Shown in pieces: positions 36,251 to 44,985 of a stretch of DNA of 64,000 nucleotides; positions within the stretch are counted from its first letter, which is position 1, and every line of letters starts with the position of its first letter. Source of the stretch: Pseudolabrys sp. (GTDB taxonomy: Bacteria > Pseudomonadota > Alphaproteobacteria > Rhizobiales > Xanthobacteraceae); NCBI GenBank assembly GCA_026125895.1, contig JAHCKG010000003.1, forward strand, positions 124,001 through 188,000, read 5' to 3'. The position numbers were made by a program, and so were the translations under genes. A model generated the notes under the pieces. It ran no database searches. It was not told where the DNA came from and was given only the letters and a program-made list of their open reading frames with translations.

Positions 36251-37750
36251 TCAGGTCCCGGTCTTTACCAGCTCTGGCGTGACACGGTTGTAGATGTCCT
36301 CGACGCGGACGATATCGTCCTCGCCGAGATAGGCCCCGGACTGCACCTCGATGAGGTTGAGCGGCATCTTGCCGGGATTTTCCAGCCGGTGCATGGCGCC
36401 GAGCGGGATGAACAGCGACTCGTTCTCGCCGAGCAGAACCTCTTCATCGTCGCGCGTGACCAAAGCCGTGCCGTTGACTACGACCCAATGCTCGGCGCGA
36501 TGGAAATGCTTCTGCAGCGACAACTTGCAACCGGGATTGACGGTGATGCGCTTGACCTGGAAGCGCTCGCCAACGTGGATCTGCTGATAGTAGCCCCAGG
36601 GCCGGTATACGCACTGGGTCTGGGTCGCCGAGCTATGCCCCTCCTGTTTCAGGCGGGTCACGAGTTTGCCAACGTCCTGGGAATGGTTCTTCGGTGTCAC
36701 CAGCACGACGTCGGGTGTCGCCACGACGACGAGATCCTCGACGCCCAGCGCCGCCACCAACGGGCCGTCGCCGCGCAGATAGCAGCCGCGGCTGCTTTCG
36801 GCGACCACGTGGCCGATTTCGACGTTACTCTCGGTGGTCTTGTCGCCGACCTCCCACAGCGCCGACCAACTGCCGATATCGCTCCAGTCGAAGCGCGCCG
36901 GAACGACGGCCGCGCGGTCCGTCTTCTCGAGCACCGCCTTGTCGAGCGACACCGAGGGGCAGGCCGCCAAAGGCTCTTCGCGCAGCCGCAGGAAATCGAG
37001 ATCGAGCGAGGCGGTGGCCACTGCGCCGCGCGCGGCTTTAAGCACCTCCGGCGCGTGACGTTCCACCTCACGCAGGAAAGCGCGCACCGGCAGCAGGAAA
37101 ATGCCGCTGTTCCAGAGATAATTGCCGCTGGCGAGAAGTTCTGCGGCACGCGCGGTGTCCGGCTTTTCGATGAATTCGCCGACCTCCTGGACGCCCGGCG
37201 CTGCCTCGACGGGCTGGCCGCTCTTGATGTATCCGTACCCGGTCGCCGGATGCGTCGGCTGGATGCCGAACAGCGAGAGCTTGTGATGGTCCGCGGCCGC
37301 GGTTGCCGTATCGATGGTGTCGATGAAGGCGGCGTTGTCGCGGATCAGGTGATCGACCGGCATTACCAGCAACGTCGTGTTTGGGTCGATCTTGTTGACG
37401 ATCAGGGCGGCGACGGTGACCGCCACGGCAGTGTTGCGCCGGACCGGTTCCAGTACGATCGTCGAATCGGTGACGCCGAGCGAGCGCAACTGCTCGGCGA
37501 TGACGAAGCGATGCTCTTCATGGGCGACCACCAACGGCGCCGTGAACTTGTTGCGATCGGCTACCCGCAATGCGGCCTGCTGCAACAACGTGTGCTCGCC
37601 AATCAGCGACAGGAGCTGTTTCGGATAAGTTTCGCGCGACAATGGCCACAGCCGAGTTCCCGCGCCGCCGGATAGAAGAACCGGCACCACGAGGCCGGCT
37701 TTCAAATCGATCTTCTTCTTCGTCGGCGCCAACAGTTCGCGCAAGGCCAT
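36251..37750 (-). CDS. manC: mannose-1-phosphate guanylyltransferase / mannose-6-phosphate isomerase
   Basis: 499 residues. Nucleotidyltransferase domain: VPVLLSGGAGTRLWPLSRET with YPKQLL, LEPVRRNTAVAV, VMPVDHLI, GYGYIKSG, and GEFIEKPD. The C-terminal cupin (type II isomerase) domain contains VYRPWGYYQQI, FQVKRITVNPGCKLSLQKHF, HRAEHWVVVNGTA. It makes GDP-mannose from mannose-6-phosphate for the polysaccharide. The ATG at 37750 was preferred over 37759 because AAAAGG (37760-37765) is then nine bases upstream. Confidence 0.93.
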   Translation of the reverse strand: MALRELLAPTKKKIDLKAGLVVPVLLSGGAGTRLWPLSRETYPKQLLSLIGEHTLLQQAALRVADRNKFTAPLVVAHEEHRFVIAEQLRSLGVTDSTIVLEPVRRNTAVAVTVAALIVNKIDPNTTLLVMPVDHLIRDNAAFIDTIDTATAAADHHKLSLFGIQPTHPATGYGYIKSGQPVEAAPGVQEVGEFIEKPDTARAAELLASGNYLWNSGIFLLPVRAFLREVERHAPEVLKAARGAVATASLDLDFLRLREEPLAACPSVSLDKAVLEKTDRAAVVPARFDWSDIGSWSALWEVGDKTTESNVEIGHVVAESSRGCYLRGDGPLVAALGVEDLVVVATPDVVLVTPKNHSQDVGKLVTRLKQEGHSSATQTQCVYRPWGYYQQIHVGERFQVKRITVNPGCKLSLQKHFHRAEHWVVVNGTALVTRDDEEVLLGENESLFIPLGAMHRLENPGKMPLNLIEVQSGAYLGEDDIVRVEDIYNRVTPELVKTGT

Positions 37751-38030
37751 GTTGTGCATCCTTTTCTGAGAGTGGCAGATGTAATGGAATTGAGGCGCTC
37801 AGAACCTGCGCAACGTCTGCGGCAATAAAAGGTCGGAGCGCGAGATAGCCACAATGCGCGATGCGTCGGGTAGGCCAAACGATTGCCGCTCGGGGAACGA
37901 ACCTGTCATGCAGATGTTATCTAGCGTCGAGTTCCGGGTGGGTAAGAATTAGCCATCGTCTCTCCCGGTCGCCGGCAACACGTCGGTAACGTGTGCCGAA
38001 AACATAAGCAGCCAAAGGGCGGGGGCGCCG

Positions 38031-39173
38031 GTGCAGCCATTGATACAACGACTGTTTCCTCCCGGCTGCGTGGTGGTGCCTTCCGCTTCGGTTCCCAAGG
38101 CGCAACGCTTCGTGGTCATTCCGGGCGATGATGGTCCGCGCTGGATTGCGCCGCTCGATTGGAACCTGTCTGAGAAGGTGTTGCGACAGTGGTCGCCGAT
38201 CGCGAGGGCGTCGCGCGCCAAGTGGCGCCTTGCGATGATCGCGCACCGTATGCAATGTATCCGACATATCCCTGGTGCAGCTGTCATCGGCATAGCCAAT
38301 CTCGACAGCGGCGCTTGGGCGCACCTCGGCATCATCGATGAAAGCGACATCGTGCCGGTGATCTATGTGGCCCGGCCCTCGACGACGCAGAAAGCGGTCA
38401 TCAGCCTGTTGTCGGCGAATAGTGGCGAGGTCAATCGCGTCGTGAAGGTCGCGTTGGGGTCGCACGCCTGGTCGTCGCTCGAACGCGAGCACGCCAATCT
38501 TGAGAGCGTCGAACAGATGCATTCTGGTCTGGCGCCGCGGCCGCTGGGCCTGTTTCCGGCATTGGGCATGACCGCGCAGGAATGGATCGAAGGCGAAATC
38601 CGCCTCTCGCCGCCGGAGCGGGCCGCGGTAAATTTTCTTGCGCTGCTGCAGCAGCAGAAGCAGCAGACGACGTTACGTGGGCTGGCGCGGCGGTATCATG
38701 ATCGCCTCACGGCGCTGCCGGAGCGCGAGGACGAGGTGCAGTTCGACCGCATGCTCGATTCCGTCCGCAATGACGAACCCGTGCCGGCCGCATTTTACCA
38801 CGGCGACTTCGTGTCCTGGAACCTGATCTGCCAGGACGACGGCGCCTGCCGCGCCATCGACTGGGAGTTCAGCGACCCCGACGGCGCGCCGCTACTCGAC
38901 TTGTTTCACTACCTGCTGCGGTTTCCCTTCGCCGCCGGCCTGATCGATTCCTATCGGACGGCGGCGCGTTTCTCGCTCGAGGCGCACCGGCCGCTGGTCG
39001 AATCCATCCTCGACCGGCTCGGCGCCTCGTTCCGCTATGCCGAGGACGCGCTGACGTTGAGCTTTGTCGCACTTTATGTGACGCGGCATCATCAGGTGTC
39101 CGCCATCGAGCGGACGCAGCCGCAGCTACGCGCCGTCGCCGCCAGTTTCGCCGGCGCCCGCACGCTGAATTGA
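38031..39173 (+). CDS. aminoglycoside-phosphotransferase-like (APH) kinase family protein
   Basis: 380 residues from GTG. The C-terminal half carries the APH/choline-kinase catalytic loop FYHGDFVSWNLICQD (H-x-D-x4-N form) and the metal motif AIDWEFSDPDG. The N-terminal lobe is divergent. Substrate unknown; in this neighbourhood a sugar or polymer-precursor kinase is possible, but nothing in the sequence proves it. Its last 48 bases overlap phnN on the opposite strand. Confidence 0.7.
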   Translation: MQPLIQRLFPPGCVVVPSASVPKAQRFVVIPGDDGPRWIAPLDWNLSEKVLRQWSPIARASRAKWRLAMIAHRMQCIRHIPGAAVIGIANLDSGAWAHLGIIDESDIVPVIYVARPSTTQKAVISLLSANSGEVNRVVKVALGSHAWSSLEREHANLESVEQMHSGLAPRPLGLFPALGMTAQEWIEGEIRLSPPERAAVNFLALLQQQKQQTTLRGLARRYHDRLTALPEREDEVQFDRMLDSVRNDEPVPAAFYHGDFVSWNLICQDDGACRAIDWEFSDPDGAPLLDLFHYLLRFPFAAGLIDSYRTAARFSLEAHRPLVESILDRLGASFRYAEDALTLSFVALYVTRHHQVSAIERTQPQLRAVAASFAGARTLN

Positions 39174-39716
39174 CGACACCAGACGCGCGATGCCGTCGGC
39201 CGGCGTTCCGCTGTTGTCGATGACGATGTCGGCGGTGAACGCCGCATAAGCGTCGTTGCGCTTGATGCGCTCGCCGAGCGGGCCGTCGCTGTCGCGCTGC
39301 CGGCCGGCAAGCCGTGCCGCCAGCACCTCGGCGGGGGCGGTAACGAGGACGGTGGTGACGGCGGCGTAACGCGCCCGGGCCGCATCGATGACGCCGCGCG
39401 AGACATTGGCGATGACGATGCGGCCGTCGCGGATCGCGCCGTCAATCGCGGCCGGCAAGGCGTAGTGATTGCCGTGGGCGCCCCACCACAGCCCAAAGGC
39501 GCCACCGTCGCGCGCGCGGACGAAGGCCGCGTCATCGATGCTGTCGTGATCTTCGGCGCTGTTGCCGGGCCGCGTGACGATGCGGCGAACGAAGACAAAA
39601 TCCTCGTCACCGGATAGTGCTTGCCGCGCGCCGGCGATCAGGGTGTCCTTGCCGGCGCCGCTCGGACCGACGACAAGCACAAGATGACCTGGCCCGATGC
39701 GCGTGGCCTTGCTCAT
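39126..39716 (-). CDS. phnN: ribose 1,5-bisphosphate phosphokinase
   Basis: 196 residues. Guanylate-kinase-like fold with P-loop VLVVGPSGAGKDTLIAGAR, FVFVRRIVTRP, and LWWGAHGNHYALP. PhnN turns ribose 1,5-bisphosphate into PRPP, closing the C-P lyase pathway. It starts at a four-base overlap with the phnM stop. Last gene of the minus-strand phn set. Confidence 0.92.
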   Translation of the reverse strand: MSKATRIGPGHLVLVVGPSGAGKDTLIAGARQALSGDEDFVFVRRIVTRPGNSAEDHDSIDDAAFVRARDGGAFGLWWGAHGNHYALPAAIDGAIRDGRIVIANVSRGVIDAARARYAAVTTVLVTAPAEVLAARLAGRQRDSDGPLGERIKRNDAYAAFTADIVIDNSGTPADGIARLVSSIQRAGAGETGGDGA

Positions 39717-40876
39717 GCGACGCGGCGGCCTCCGCTCCAGACGCTGCGGACCGCGGCGCCGTCCGGCGCGACGTGAACGCGGATCACGTCGGCGCGCTTG
39801 CCAGCCGCGATCTCGCCGCGATCGATAAGGCCGACGGCTTCGGCCGGCGTCTTCGACACGGTGCGGATGGCGGCGGGCAGGTCGTAATTCGGCGCAGCCC
39901 TCGGCAGCATCAGCGCCGCGAGCAGTAGACTTGACGGCACATAGTCGGACGACATCAGGTCGAGCAGCCCGGCGCGAGCGAGCTCGGCGGTGGCGACATT
40001 GCCTGAGTGCGAGCCGCCGCGAACGAGGTTCGGCGCGCCCATCATCACCTTTATGCCGCTCGCATGCAGGCCTTCGGCCGACGGGACGTTGGTTGGAAAC
40101 TCCGCGATGGCCACCTTGTCCTTGATCGCCTGCGCAACATGCTCGCCGGTGGTGTCGTCGTGGCTCGCCAGTGGCGTACTGTGCCTCTGCGCGAGTTCGA
40201 CGAGGCCCTTGTAGTTCTGCGGCGCGTATTGTTCCGAATGCGCGATGCGGCGGGCGAACATCTCGTCGAGCTCAACTTCGGTGAGGCCGCCACTCTTGCC
40301 GCGATAATAGTCGCGCAGCTTTTGCGCGTCCTGAAACTGGCGCTGGCCCGGCGTGTGATCCATCAACGACAGCAGGCGTACATCCGGCCGCGTGATCAGG
40401 TCGGCCGTGTCCTCGACCACCTTCGGCATCGGCACTTCGCAACGCAGGTGCAGGTAGTGATCGACGCGGAGGAGGCCGGCGGCGCGCGCCTTGTCGATGG
40501 CGCCGGACAGCATCGCGGCCTGGCCGTCGGCAGCGTCAGTGCTGCCTTCCTCGCGCCAGACGCGCAAGGAATCGAGCACGGTGGTGATGCCGCTGGTGGC
40601 GATCTGCGCGTCATACGACACCACAGCGGAGACCGGGTCCCACTGCACCTTCGGCCGCGGCTGCACGTGCGCCTCGAGATGATCGGTGTGCAACTCGACA
40701 AGGCCGGGCAGCAGCAGGTCGCCTTCGGCATCGATGCGATTGATCTGGCCGCGCTCCGGGGCGCGGCCTTCGCCGACTTCGGCGATGGCGCTGCCGTCGA
40801 AGACGGCATAGCCGCGCTCGATCACGTCGTTGGCGAGGACGATGCGGGCATTCTCGATGATGGTCGTTTCGGACAT
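39713..40876 (-). CDS. phnM: ribose-phosphonate triphosphate hydrolase (PhnM)
   Basis: 387 residues. Amidohydrolase-fold landmarks: LLLPGLVELHTDHLEAHVQP (metal His), PKVQWDPVSAVVSYDAQIA, HYLHLRCEV, SHDDTTGEHVAQA, GAPNLVRGGSHSGNV, and SDYVPSSLLLAAL. It removes diphosphate from alpha-D-ribose 1-methylphosphonate 5-triphosphate before C-P cleavage. A second, more divergent PhnM-like gene lies at 47601. Start at 40876, six bases after phnL ends. Confidence 0.93.
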   Translation of the reverse strand: MSETTIIENARIVLANDVIERGYAVFDGSAIAEVGEGRAPERGQINRIDAEGDLLLPGLVELHTDHLEAHVQPRPKVQWDPVSAVVSYDAQIATSGITTVLDSLRVWREEGSTDAADGQAAMLSGAIDKARAAGLLRVDHYLHLRCEVPMPKVVEDTADLITRPDVRLLSLMDHTPGQRQFQDAQKLRDYYRGKSGGLTEVELDEMFARRIAHSEQYAPQNYKGLVELAQRHSTPLASHDDTTGEHVAQAIKDKVAIAEFPTNVPSAEGLHASGIKVMMGAPNLVRGGSHSGNVATAELARAGLLDLMSSDYVPSSLLLAALMLPRAAPNYDLPAAIRTVSKTPAEAVGLIDRGEIAAGKRADVIRVHVAPDGAAVRSVWSGGRRVA

Positions 40877-40882
40877 GGTGCT

Positions 40883-41578
40883 CTAGGCGGCGGTGGCAAA
40901 TCGGGTGACATCGATGGCGACGTCGGCGACATCGTCGCGGACCTGCTCGTCATGGACGATGGCGACGATGGCGGCGCCGCGCGCCTTGCGCTCGCGCACG
41001 ATATCGACGACGACGGCGCGGTTCTTGGCGTCGAGCGAGGCGGTCGGCTCGTCCAATAGCAGGATCGGATGCTCGGGCAACAGCCCGCGCGCCAGATTGA
41101 TGCGCTGCTGCTCGCCGCCGGAGAAGGTCGCGGGCGGCAGGCTCCACAGCCGCTCCGGCACATTGAAGCGCTTCAGCATGCTTGCAGCGCGCGACGTGGC
41201 CTCATCGGGAGAGGCTCCTTCCGCGATCAGCGGCTCGGCGACGATATCGAGCGCCGAGACGCGCGGCACCGCGCGCAGGAACTGGGTGACATAGCCGAGC
41301 GCGCGCCGGCGCACCGCGAGGATCCGGCGTGGCGCGGCGGTGGCGAGATCGACCGTCGCGTCGCCATCGCGCACCAGGATGGCGCCCTGGTCGCAGCGGT
41401 AATTGCCGTAGATCAGCTTGAGGATCGACGATTTCCCGGCGCCGGACGGCCCGGTGAGGGCGACGCACTGACCGGCTTCGGCGGCAAAGCTGACATCGCG
41501 CAGCACCGGCAGCTTGAGGCCGCCTTGCAGGTGCATGGTGAACGTCTTGGCGACGTCCTTGAGTTCAAGCGCGGGCAT
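40883..41578 (-). CDS. phnL: C-P lyase complex ABC-type ATPase PhnL
   Basis: 231 residues from ATG 41578, with GGAG six bases upstream (minus-strand complement of 41585-41588). Walker A GPSGAGKSSIL, ABC signature FSGGEQQRINLARGLL, Walker B ILLLDEPTASLD, and His switch VAIVHDEQVRD. PhnL acts with PhnGHI to couple nucleotide triphosphate to the phosphonate rather than in transport. Typical length and position between phnK and phnM. Confidence 0.92.
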   Translation of the reverse strand: MPALELKDVAKTFTMHLQGGLKLPVLRDVSFAAEAGQCVALTGPSGAGKSSILKLIYGNYRCDQGAILVRDGDATVDLATAAPRRILAVRRRALGYVTQFLRAVPRVSALDIVAEPLIAEGASPDEATSRAASMLKRFNVPERLWSLPPATFSGGEQQRINLARGLLPEHPILLLDEPTASLDAKNRAVVVDIVRERKARGAAIVAIVHDEQVRDDVADVAIDVTRFATAA

Positions 41579-41606
41579 CGGTGTCTCCAGAGTCGTCAAA
41601 CGCTCC

Positions 41607-41702
41607 GCTCATTCCCGCGAAAGCGGGAAGCCAGTTCTTAAGGCCGCACATTCGGCAAATGCCGCTCTGGGGACCCCCCTTCGCGGGGACGAGCGGGAAT
41701 TT
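41607..41702. repeat. palindromic intergenic repeat between phnL and phnK
   Basis: The unit opens with CTCATTCCCGCGAAAGCGGGAA, read as a hairpin (ATTCCCGC loop GCGGGAA; 41611-41628), and closes with GGGGACGAGCGGGAATT near 41685-41702, which is complementary to its beginning. CCCCCCTTCGCGGGG forms a second small stem. This pattern is a dispersed Rhizobiales-type intergenic palindrome. It sits inside the phn operon, so the transcript carries it. Confidence 0.6.
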
Positions 41703-41722
41703 GTGGCGGGTGTTCGTCATTC

Positions 41723-42508
41723 TCACACCGGCAGGATCGAGGACACGAGAAGCTGGGTGTAAGGCTGGTGCGGATCGTCGAGCACCTGGTCGGTCAGACC
41801 GGCCTCGATCACCTCGCCGCCCTTCATCACCATGATGCGGTTCGACAGCAGCCGCGCCACGGCGAGATCGTGCGTGACGACGATGGCGGCGATACGCATT
41901 TCCGAGACGATCCGCCGCAACAGGTCGAGCAGGCGCGCCTGCACCGAAACATCGAGGCCGCCGGTCGGCTCGTCCATGAAGATGAGGCGCGGCGCCGTGA
42001 CGAGATTGCGCGCGATCTGCAAACGCTGGCGCATGCCGCCGGAATAAGTGCGCGGCGTGTCGTCGATGCGGTCCTGCGGGATTTCGACGCGGCCGAGCCA
42101 GTCGGCAGCGACCGAGCGGATATTGGCGTAGTTGCGCTGGCCGACCGCCATCAGGCGTTCACCGACATTGCCGCCGGCGGACACGCCCATGCGCAGGCCG
42201 TGCTGCGGATCCTGATGAACGTAGCCCCAGTCGGTGCGCAGCAGGAAGCGGCGTTCCGGCTCGGTCATGTCCCACAGGCTCTTCACCGCGCCGTCGCGCA
42301 TGCGATAGAGCACGCGGCCGGCGCTCGGCTCGACCTGCGTGGACAGGAGTTGCAACAAGGTCGATTTGCCGGAGCCGGATTCGCCGACCACGGCCATCAC
42401 CTCGCCTTCGTACAGTTCGAACGAGGCGTCGCGGCAGCCGAGCTGGCGGCCGTAATATTTGGTCAGGCCCTCGGCGACGAGCAGCGGCTGGTCGTCTTGC
42501 TGGATCAT
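41723..42508 (-). CDS. phnK: C-P lyase complex ABC-type ATPase PhnK
   Basis: 261 residues. Walker A VVGESGSGKSTLLQLL, PhnK-typical VLYRMRDG and WGYVHQDPQHGLRMGVSAGGN, signature YSGGMRQRLQIARNL, Walker B LIFMDEPTGGLDVS, and VTHDLAVARLL. PhnK binds the C-P lyase core complex. It starts at a four-base overlap with the GNAT gene. Confidence 0.93.
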   Translation of the reverse strand: MIQQDDQPLLVAEGLTKYYGRQLGCRDASFELYEGEVMAVVGESGSGKSTLLQLLSTQVEPSAGRVLYRMRDGAVKSLWDMTEPERRFLLRTDWGYVHQDPQHGLRMGVSAGGNVGERLMAVGQRNYANIRSVAADWLGRVEIPQDRIDDTPRTYSGGMRQRLQIARNLVTAPRLIFMDEPTGGLDVSVQARLLDLLRRIVSEMRIAAIVVTHDLAVARLLSNRIMVMKGGEVIEAGLTDQVLDDPHQPYTQLLVSSILPV

Positions 42509-42984
42509 GCCGTCACCTCGTCGAGGACGACACGGAAGCTGTAACCGTGCCGTTCGAAACCGATCTGTTCATAGAAGGCATGTGCGCGTTCGCGTTTGGC
42601 GTTCGAGGACAGCACGATCTTGTAGCAATGCTTCTCGCGGGCGCGTTCCATGGCGAAAGCCATCATGGCGCGGCCGACACCGCGGCCGTGCAGCACCGGG
42701 CCGACGGCGACGTCCTCGACCACAGCCGACGGCGCGCCGAGATGGCCGAGATTGTCCATGATCAGCAGCGCGAAGGTGCCGACGATGCGGCCGTCGAGTT
42801 CGGCGACGTAGAGCGTGTAATCGGGATAGCGGGCAAAGCGCGCGAACAGGCGCTCGGCGTCGATCATCGGCAGCACCTTGCCGTCGTCGAGTTCGGGTTG
42901 CGCATACAGCGCCAGCACGCCAGGCAGGTCGCGCTTCTCGGCATCGCGGATGGTGATGGCGTCGATGGCGTCGGCGTCAACCAT
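42505..42984 (-). CDS. GNAT-family N-acetyltransferase within the phn operon
   Basis: 159 residues from ATG 42984. GNAT core: TIRDAEKRDLPGVLALYAQP, GRIVGTFALLIM, VVEDVAVGPVLHGRGVGRAM (acetyl-CoA loop R-G-x-G-R form), and NAKRERAHAFYEQIGFERHG. It overlaps the phnJ end by eight bases and phnK by four. PhnO of E. coli is an aminoalkylphosphonate acetyltransferase of the same fold; this protein may play that role, but its place between phnJ and phnK differs from E. coli. Confidence 0.85.
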   Translation of the reverse strand: MVDADAIDAITIRDAEKRDLPGVLALYAQPELDDGKVLPMIDAERLFARFARYPDYTLYVAELDGRIVGTFALLIMDNLGHLGAPSAVVEDVAVGPVLHGRGVGRAMMAFAMERAREKHCYKIVLSSNAKRERAHAFYEQIGFERHGYSFRVVLDEVTA

Positions 42985-43870
42985 GGGCGCCTTCCTTTTC
43001 CGTCGCCGCCACCGGGCCATCCTGCGATCCGTGATGGCCGGCGGCGCGGCGGTCCTCGCAGAAATCGGTGTCCGAACAGACGAACATGCGACTGCCGGCA
43101 TCGTCCGTGATGACTTCGTCGAGATAGGAGTTCATCGCGCCGCACAGTTCGCATTGCGCGTCGTGCCGGTACGGCTCGAACGGATGATCCTCGAAGTCGA
43201 GCGACTTCACATGCGTGTAGGGCGGAATGGCGTAGATGCGCTTCTCGCGGCCGGCGCCGAACAGTTGCAGCGCGGGGCTGTCCGACAGCTTCGGATTGTC
43301 GAATTTCGGGATCGGCGAGGGATCCATGACGTAGCGGCCGCCGACCTCGACCGGGTAGGCGTAGGTCGTGGCGATGTGGCCGTGGCGCGCGATGTCCTCG
43401 TAGAGCTTGACGTGCATCAGGCCGTATTCGGACAAAGCGTGCATGCGCCGCGTCTCGGTCTCGCGCGGCTCGAGGAAGCGCAAAGGCTCGGGGATCGGCA
43501 CCTGATAGACCAGCACCTGATCCTCGGTCAGTGCCTGTTCCGGAATGCGGTGGCGCGTCTGGATCACGGTGGCTTCGTTCGTCTTGGTCGTGGTCTCGAC
43601 GCCGGCGGTCTTGACGAAGAACTTGCGGATGGAGACGGCGTTGGTGGTGTCGTCGGAACCCTGGTCGATCACCTTGAGCGTATCGTCCGGACCGAGGATC
43701 GAGGCGGTGACCTGCACGCCGCCGGTGCCCCAGCCGTAAGGCATCGGCATTTCGCGCGAGGCGAATGGCACCTGATAGCCGGGGATGGCGATCGCTTTGA
43801 GGATCGCGCGTCGGATCATGCGCTTGGTCTGCTCGTCGAGATAGGCGAAGTTGTAAACCGGCGCGCTCAT
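42977..43870 (-). CDS. phnJ: C-P lyase PhnJ (radical SAM phosphonate-cleaving enzyme)
   Basis: 297 residues, starting MSAPVYNFAYLDEQTKRMIR. Iron-sulfur Cys C240, C243 and C265 are in QCELCGAM and RMFVCSDTDFC; C271 matches the catalytic thiyl Cys272 of E. coli. Gly31 in AIAIPGYQVPFASRE matches the glycyl-radical Gly32. It cleaves the carbon-phosphorus bond, giving alkane and cyclic ribose phosphate. Starts in an ATGA overlap with phnI. The tail after residue 275 is variable and slightly extended. Confidence 0.95.
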   Translation of the reverse strand: MSAPVYNFAYLDEQTKRMIRRAILKAIAIPGYQVPFASREMPMPYGWGTGGVQVTASILGPDDTLKVIDQGSDDTTNAVSIRKFFVKTAGVETTTKTNEATVIQTRHRIPEQALTEDQVLVYQVPIPEPLRFLEPRETETRRMHALSEYGLMHVKLYEDIARHGHIATTYAYPVEVGGRYVMDPSPIPKFDNPKLSDSPALQLFGAGREKRIYAIPPYTHVKSLDFEDHPFEPYRHDAQCELCGAMNSYLDEVITDDAGSRMFVCSDTDFCEDRRAAGHHGSQDGPVAATEKEGAHG

Positions 43871-44982
43871 TCGGCGGCATCCTGTATTGCAGATTCCTTG
43901 GGCGTTTCGCCATGCGCATCGCGCGCGTGAAACTCGGCCTGCAGTTTGCGCAGCAGTCCGAGCTCGGACTGAAAATCGACATAGTGCGGCAGCTTCAGAT
44001 GCTCGACGAAGCCGGTCGCCTGCACATTGTCGGAGTGGCTGAGCACGAACTCCTCGTCCTGCGCCGGGGCGCCGGTCTCTTCGCCAAGCTCGCGGGCGCG
44101 TAGCGCACGATCGACCAGCGCCATCGCCATGGCCTTGCGCTCGCTCTGGCCGAAGACGAGTCCGTAGCCGCGCGTGAAGCACGGCGCGCGGTTGGCGCTG
44201 CCGGTGAACTGATTGACCATCTGGCATTCGGTGACGGCGATGGAGCCGAGCGGCACCGCAAAGCCGGCATCCTCGGCGAAGAATTCGACTTCGACCTCGC
44301 CGTAACGGATTTCGCCGGCAAAAGGGTGCGTGCGGCCGAAGCCGCGCTGCGTCGAATAGCCGAGCGCCAGCAGGAAGCCTTCGTCGCCGCGCGCCAGGTT
44401 CTGCAAACGCAGGTCGCGATTGGCGGGGAAGGAGAGCGGCTCGCGGGTGAGATCGCCGACTTCAGCGGAAGCCGGATCGTCATCTTCGATCAGGCCGCCG
44501 CCGGCGAGCAATTCGGCGACCGACTTGAAGCGGCCGGTTTCGGCCGGCGCGGTCGCCGGCTCTTCCACGTCGCTCTGTTCGGCCAAGGTGTGGTCGAGCA
44601 GGCGATGGGTGTAATCGAAAGTCGGGCCGAGCACCTGGCCGCCCGGCAGATCCTTGAATGTCGCCGAGACGCGGCGGCGGATATCCATGGCGCCGGTCTC
44701 GAGCGGCTCGGAGGCGCCGAAGCGCGGCAGCGTGGTGCGATAGGCGCGCAGCAGGAAGATCGCCTCGATCAGGTCGCCGCGCGCCTGCTTGATGGCGAGC
44801 GAAGCGAGTTCGCGGTCGTACAGCGAACCCTCCGACATCACGCGATCGACGGCCAAAGCAAGCTGGTTGTCGATCTGCGCCAGCGAGACTTCCGGCACGT
44901 CGCGATCGCCGCGCCGCGCGTCGGCCAGCAGCTTGTGGGCGTTGTCGATGGCGCGTTCGCCGCCCTTGACTGCGACATACAT
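43867..44982 (-). CDS. phnI: C-P lyase core subunit PhnI
   Basis: 371 residues, normal length. Typical start MYVAVKGGERAIDNAHKLLA, then LALAVDRVMSEGSLYDRELAS, DIRRRVSATFKDLPGGQVLG, FDYTHRLLDHTLAEQ, GYSTQRGFGRTHPFAGEIRYG. PhnI is the nucleosidase subunit that attaches the phosphonate to the ribose C1 of ATP/GTP together with PhnG, H and L. Three bases separate it from phnH. Confidence 0.94.
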   Translation of the reverse strand: MYVAVKGGERAIDNAHKLLADARRGDRDVPEVSLAQIDNQLALAVDRVMSEGSLYDRELASLAIKQARGDLIEAIFLLRAYRTTLPRFGASEPLETGAMDIRRRVSATFKDLPGGQVLGPTFDYTHRLLDHTLAEQSDVEEPATAPAETGRFKSVAELLAGGGLIEDDDPASAEVGDLTREPLSFPANRDLRLQNLARGDEGFLLALGYSTQRGFGRTHPFAGEIRYGEVEVEFFAEDAGFAVPLGSIAVTECQMVNQFTGSANRAPCFTRGYGLVFGQSERKAMAMALVDRALRARELGEETGAPAQDEEFVLSHSDNVQATGFVEHLKLPHYVDFQSELGLLRKLQAEFHARDAHGETPKESAIQDAAE

Positions 44983-44985
44983 GGC

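Noticed and set aside
37978-37994. ACACGT-CGGTA-ACGTGT inverted repeat upstream of the APH-like gene
   Set aside because: Six-base arms are expected by chance in a region of this size; no supporting context.
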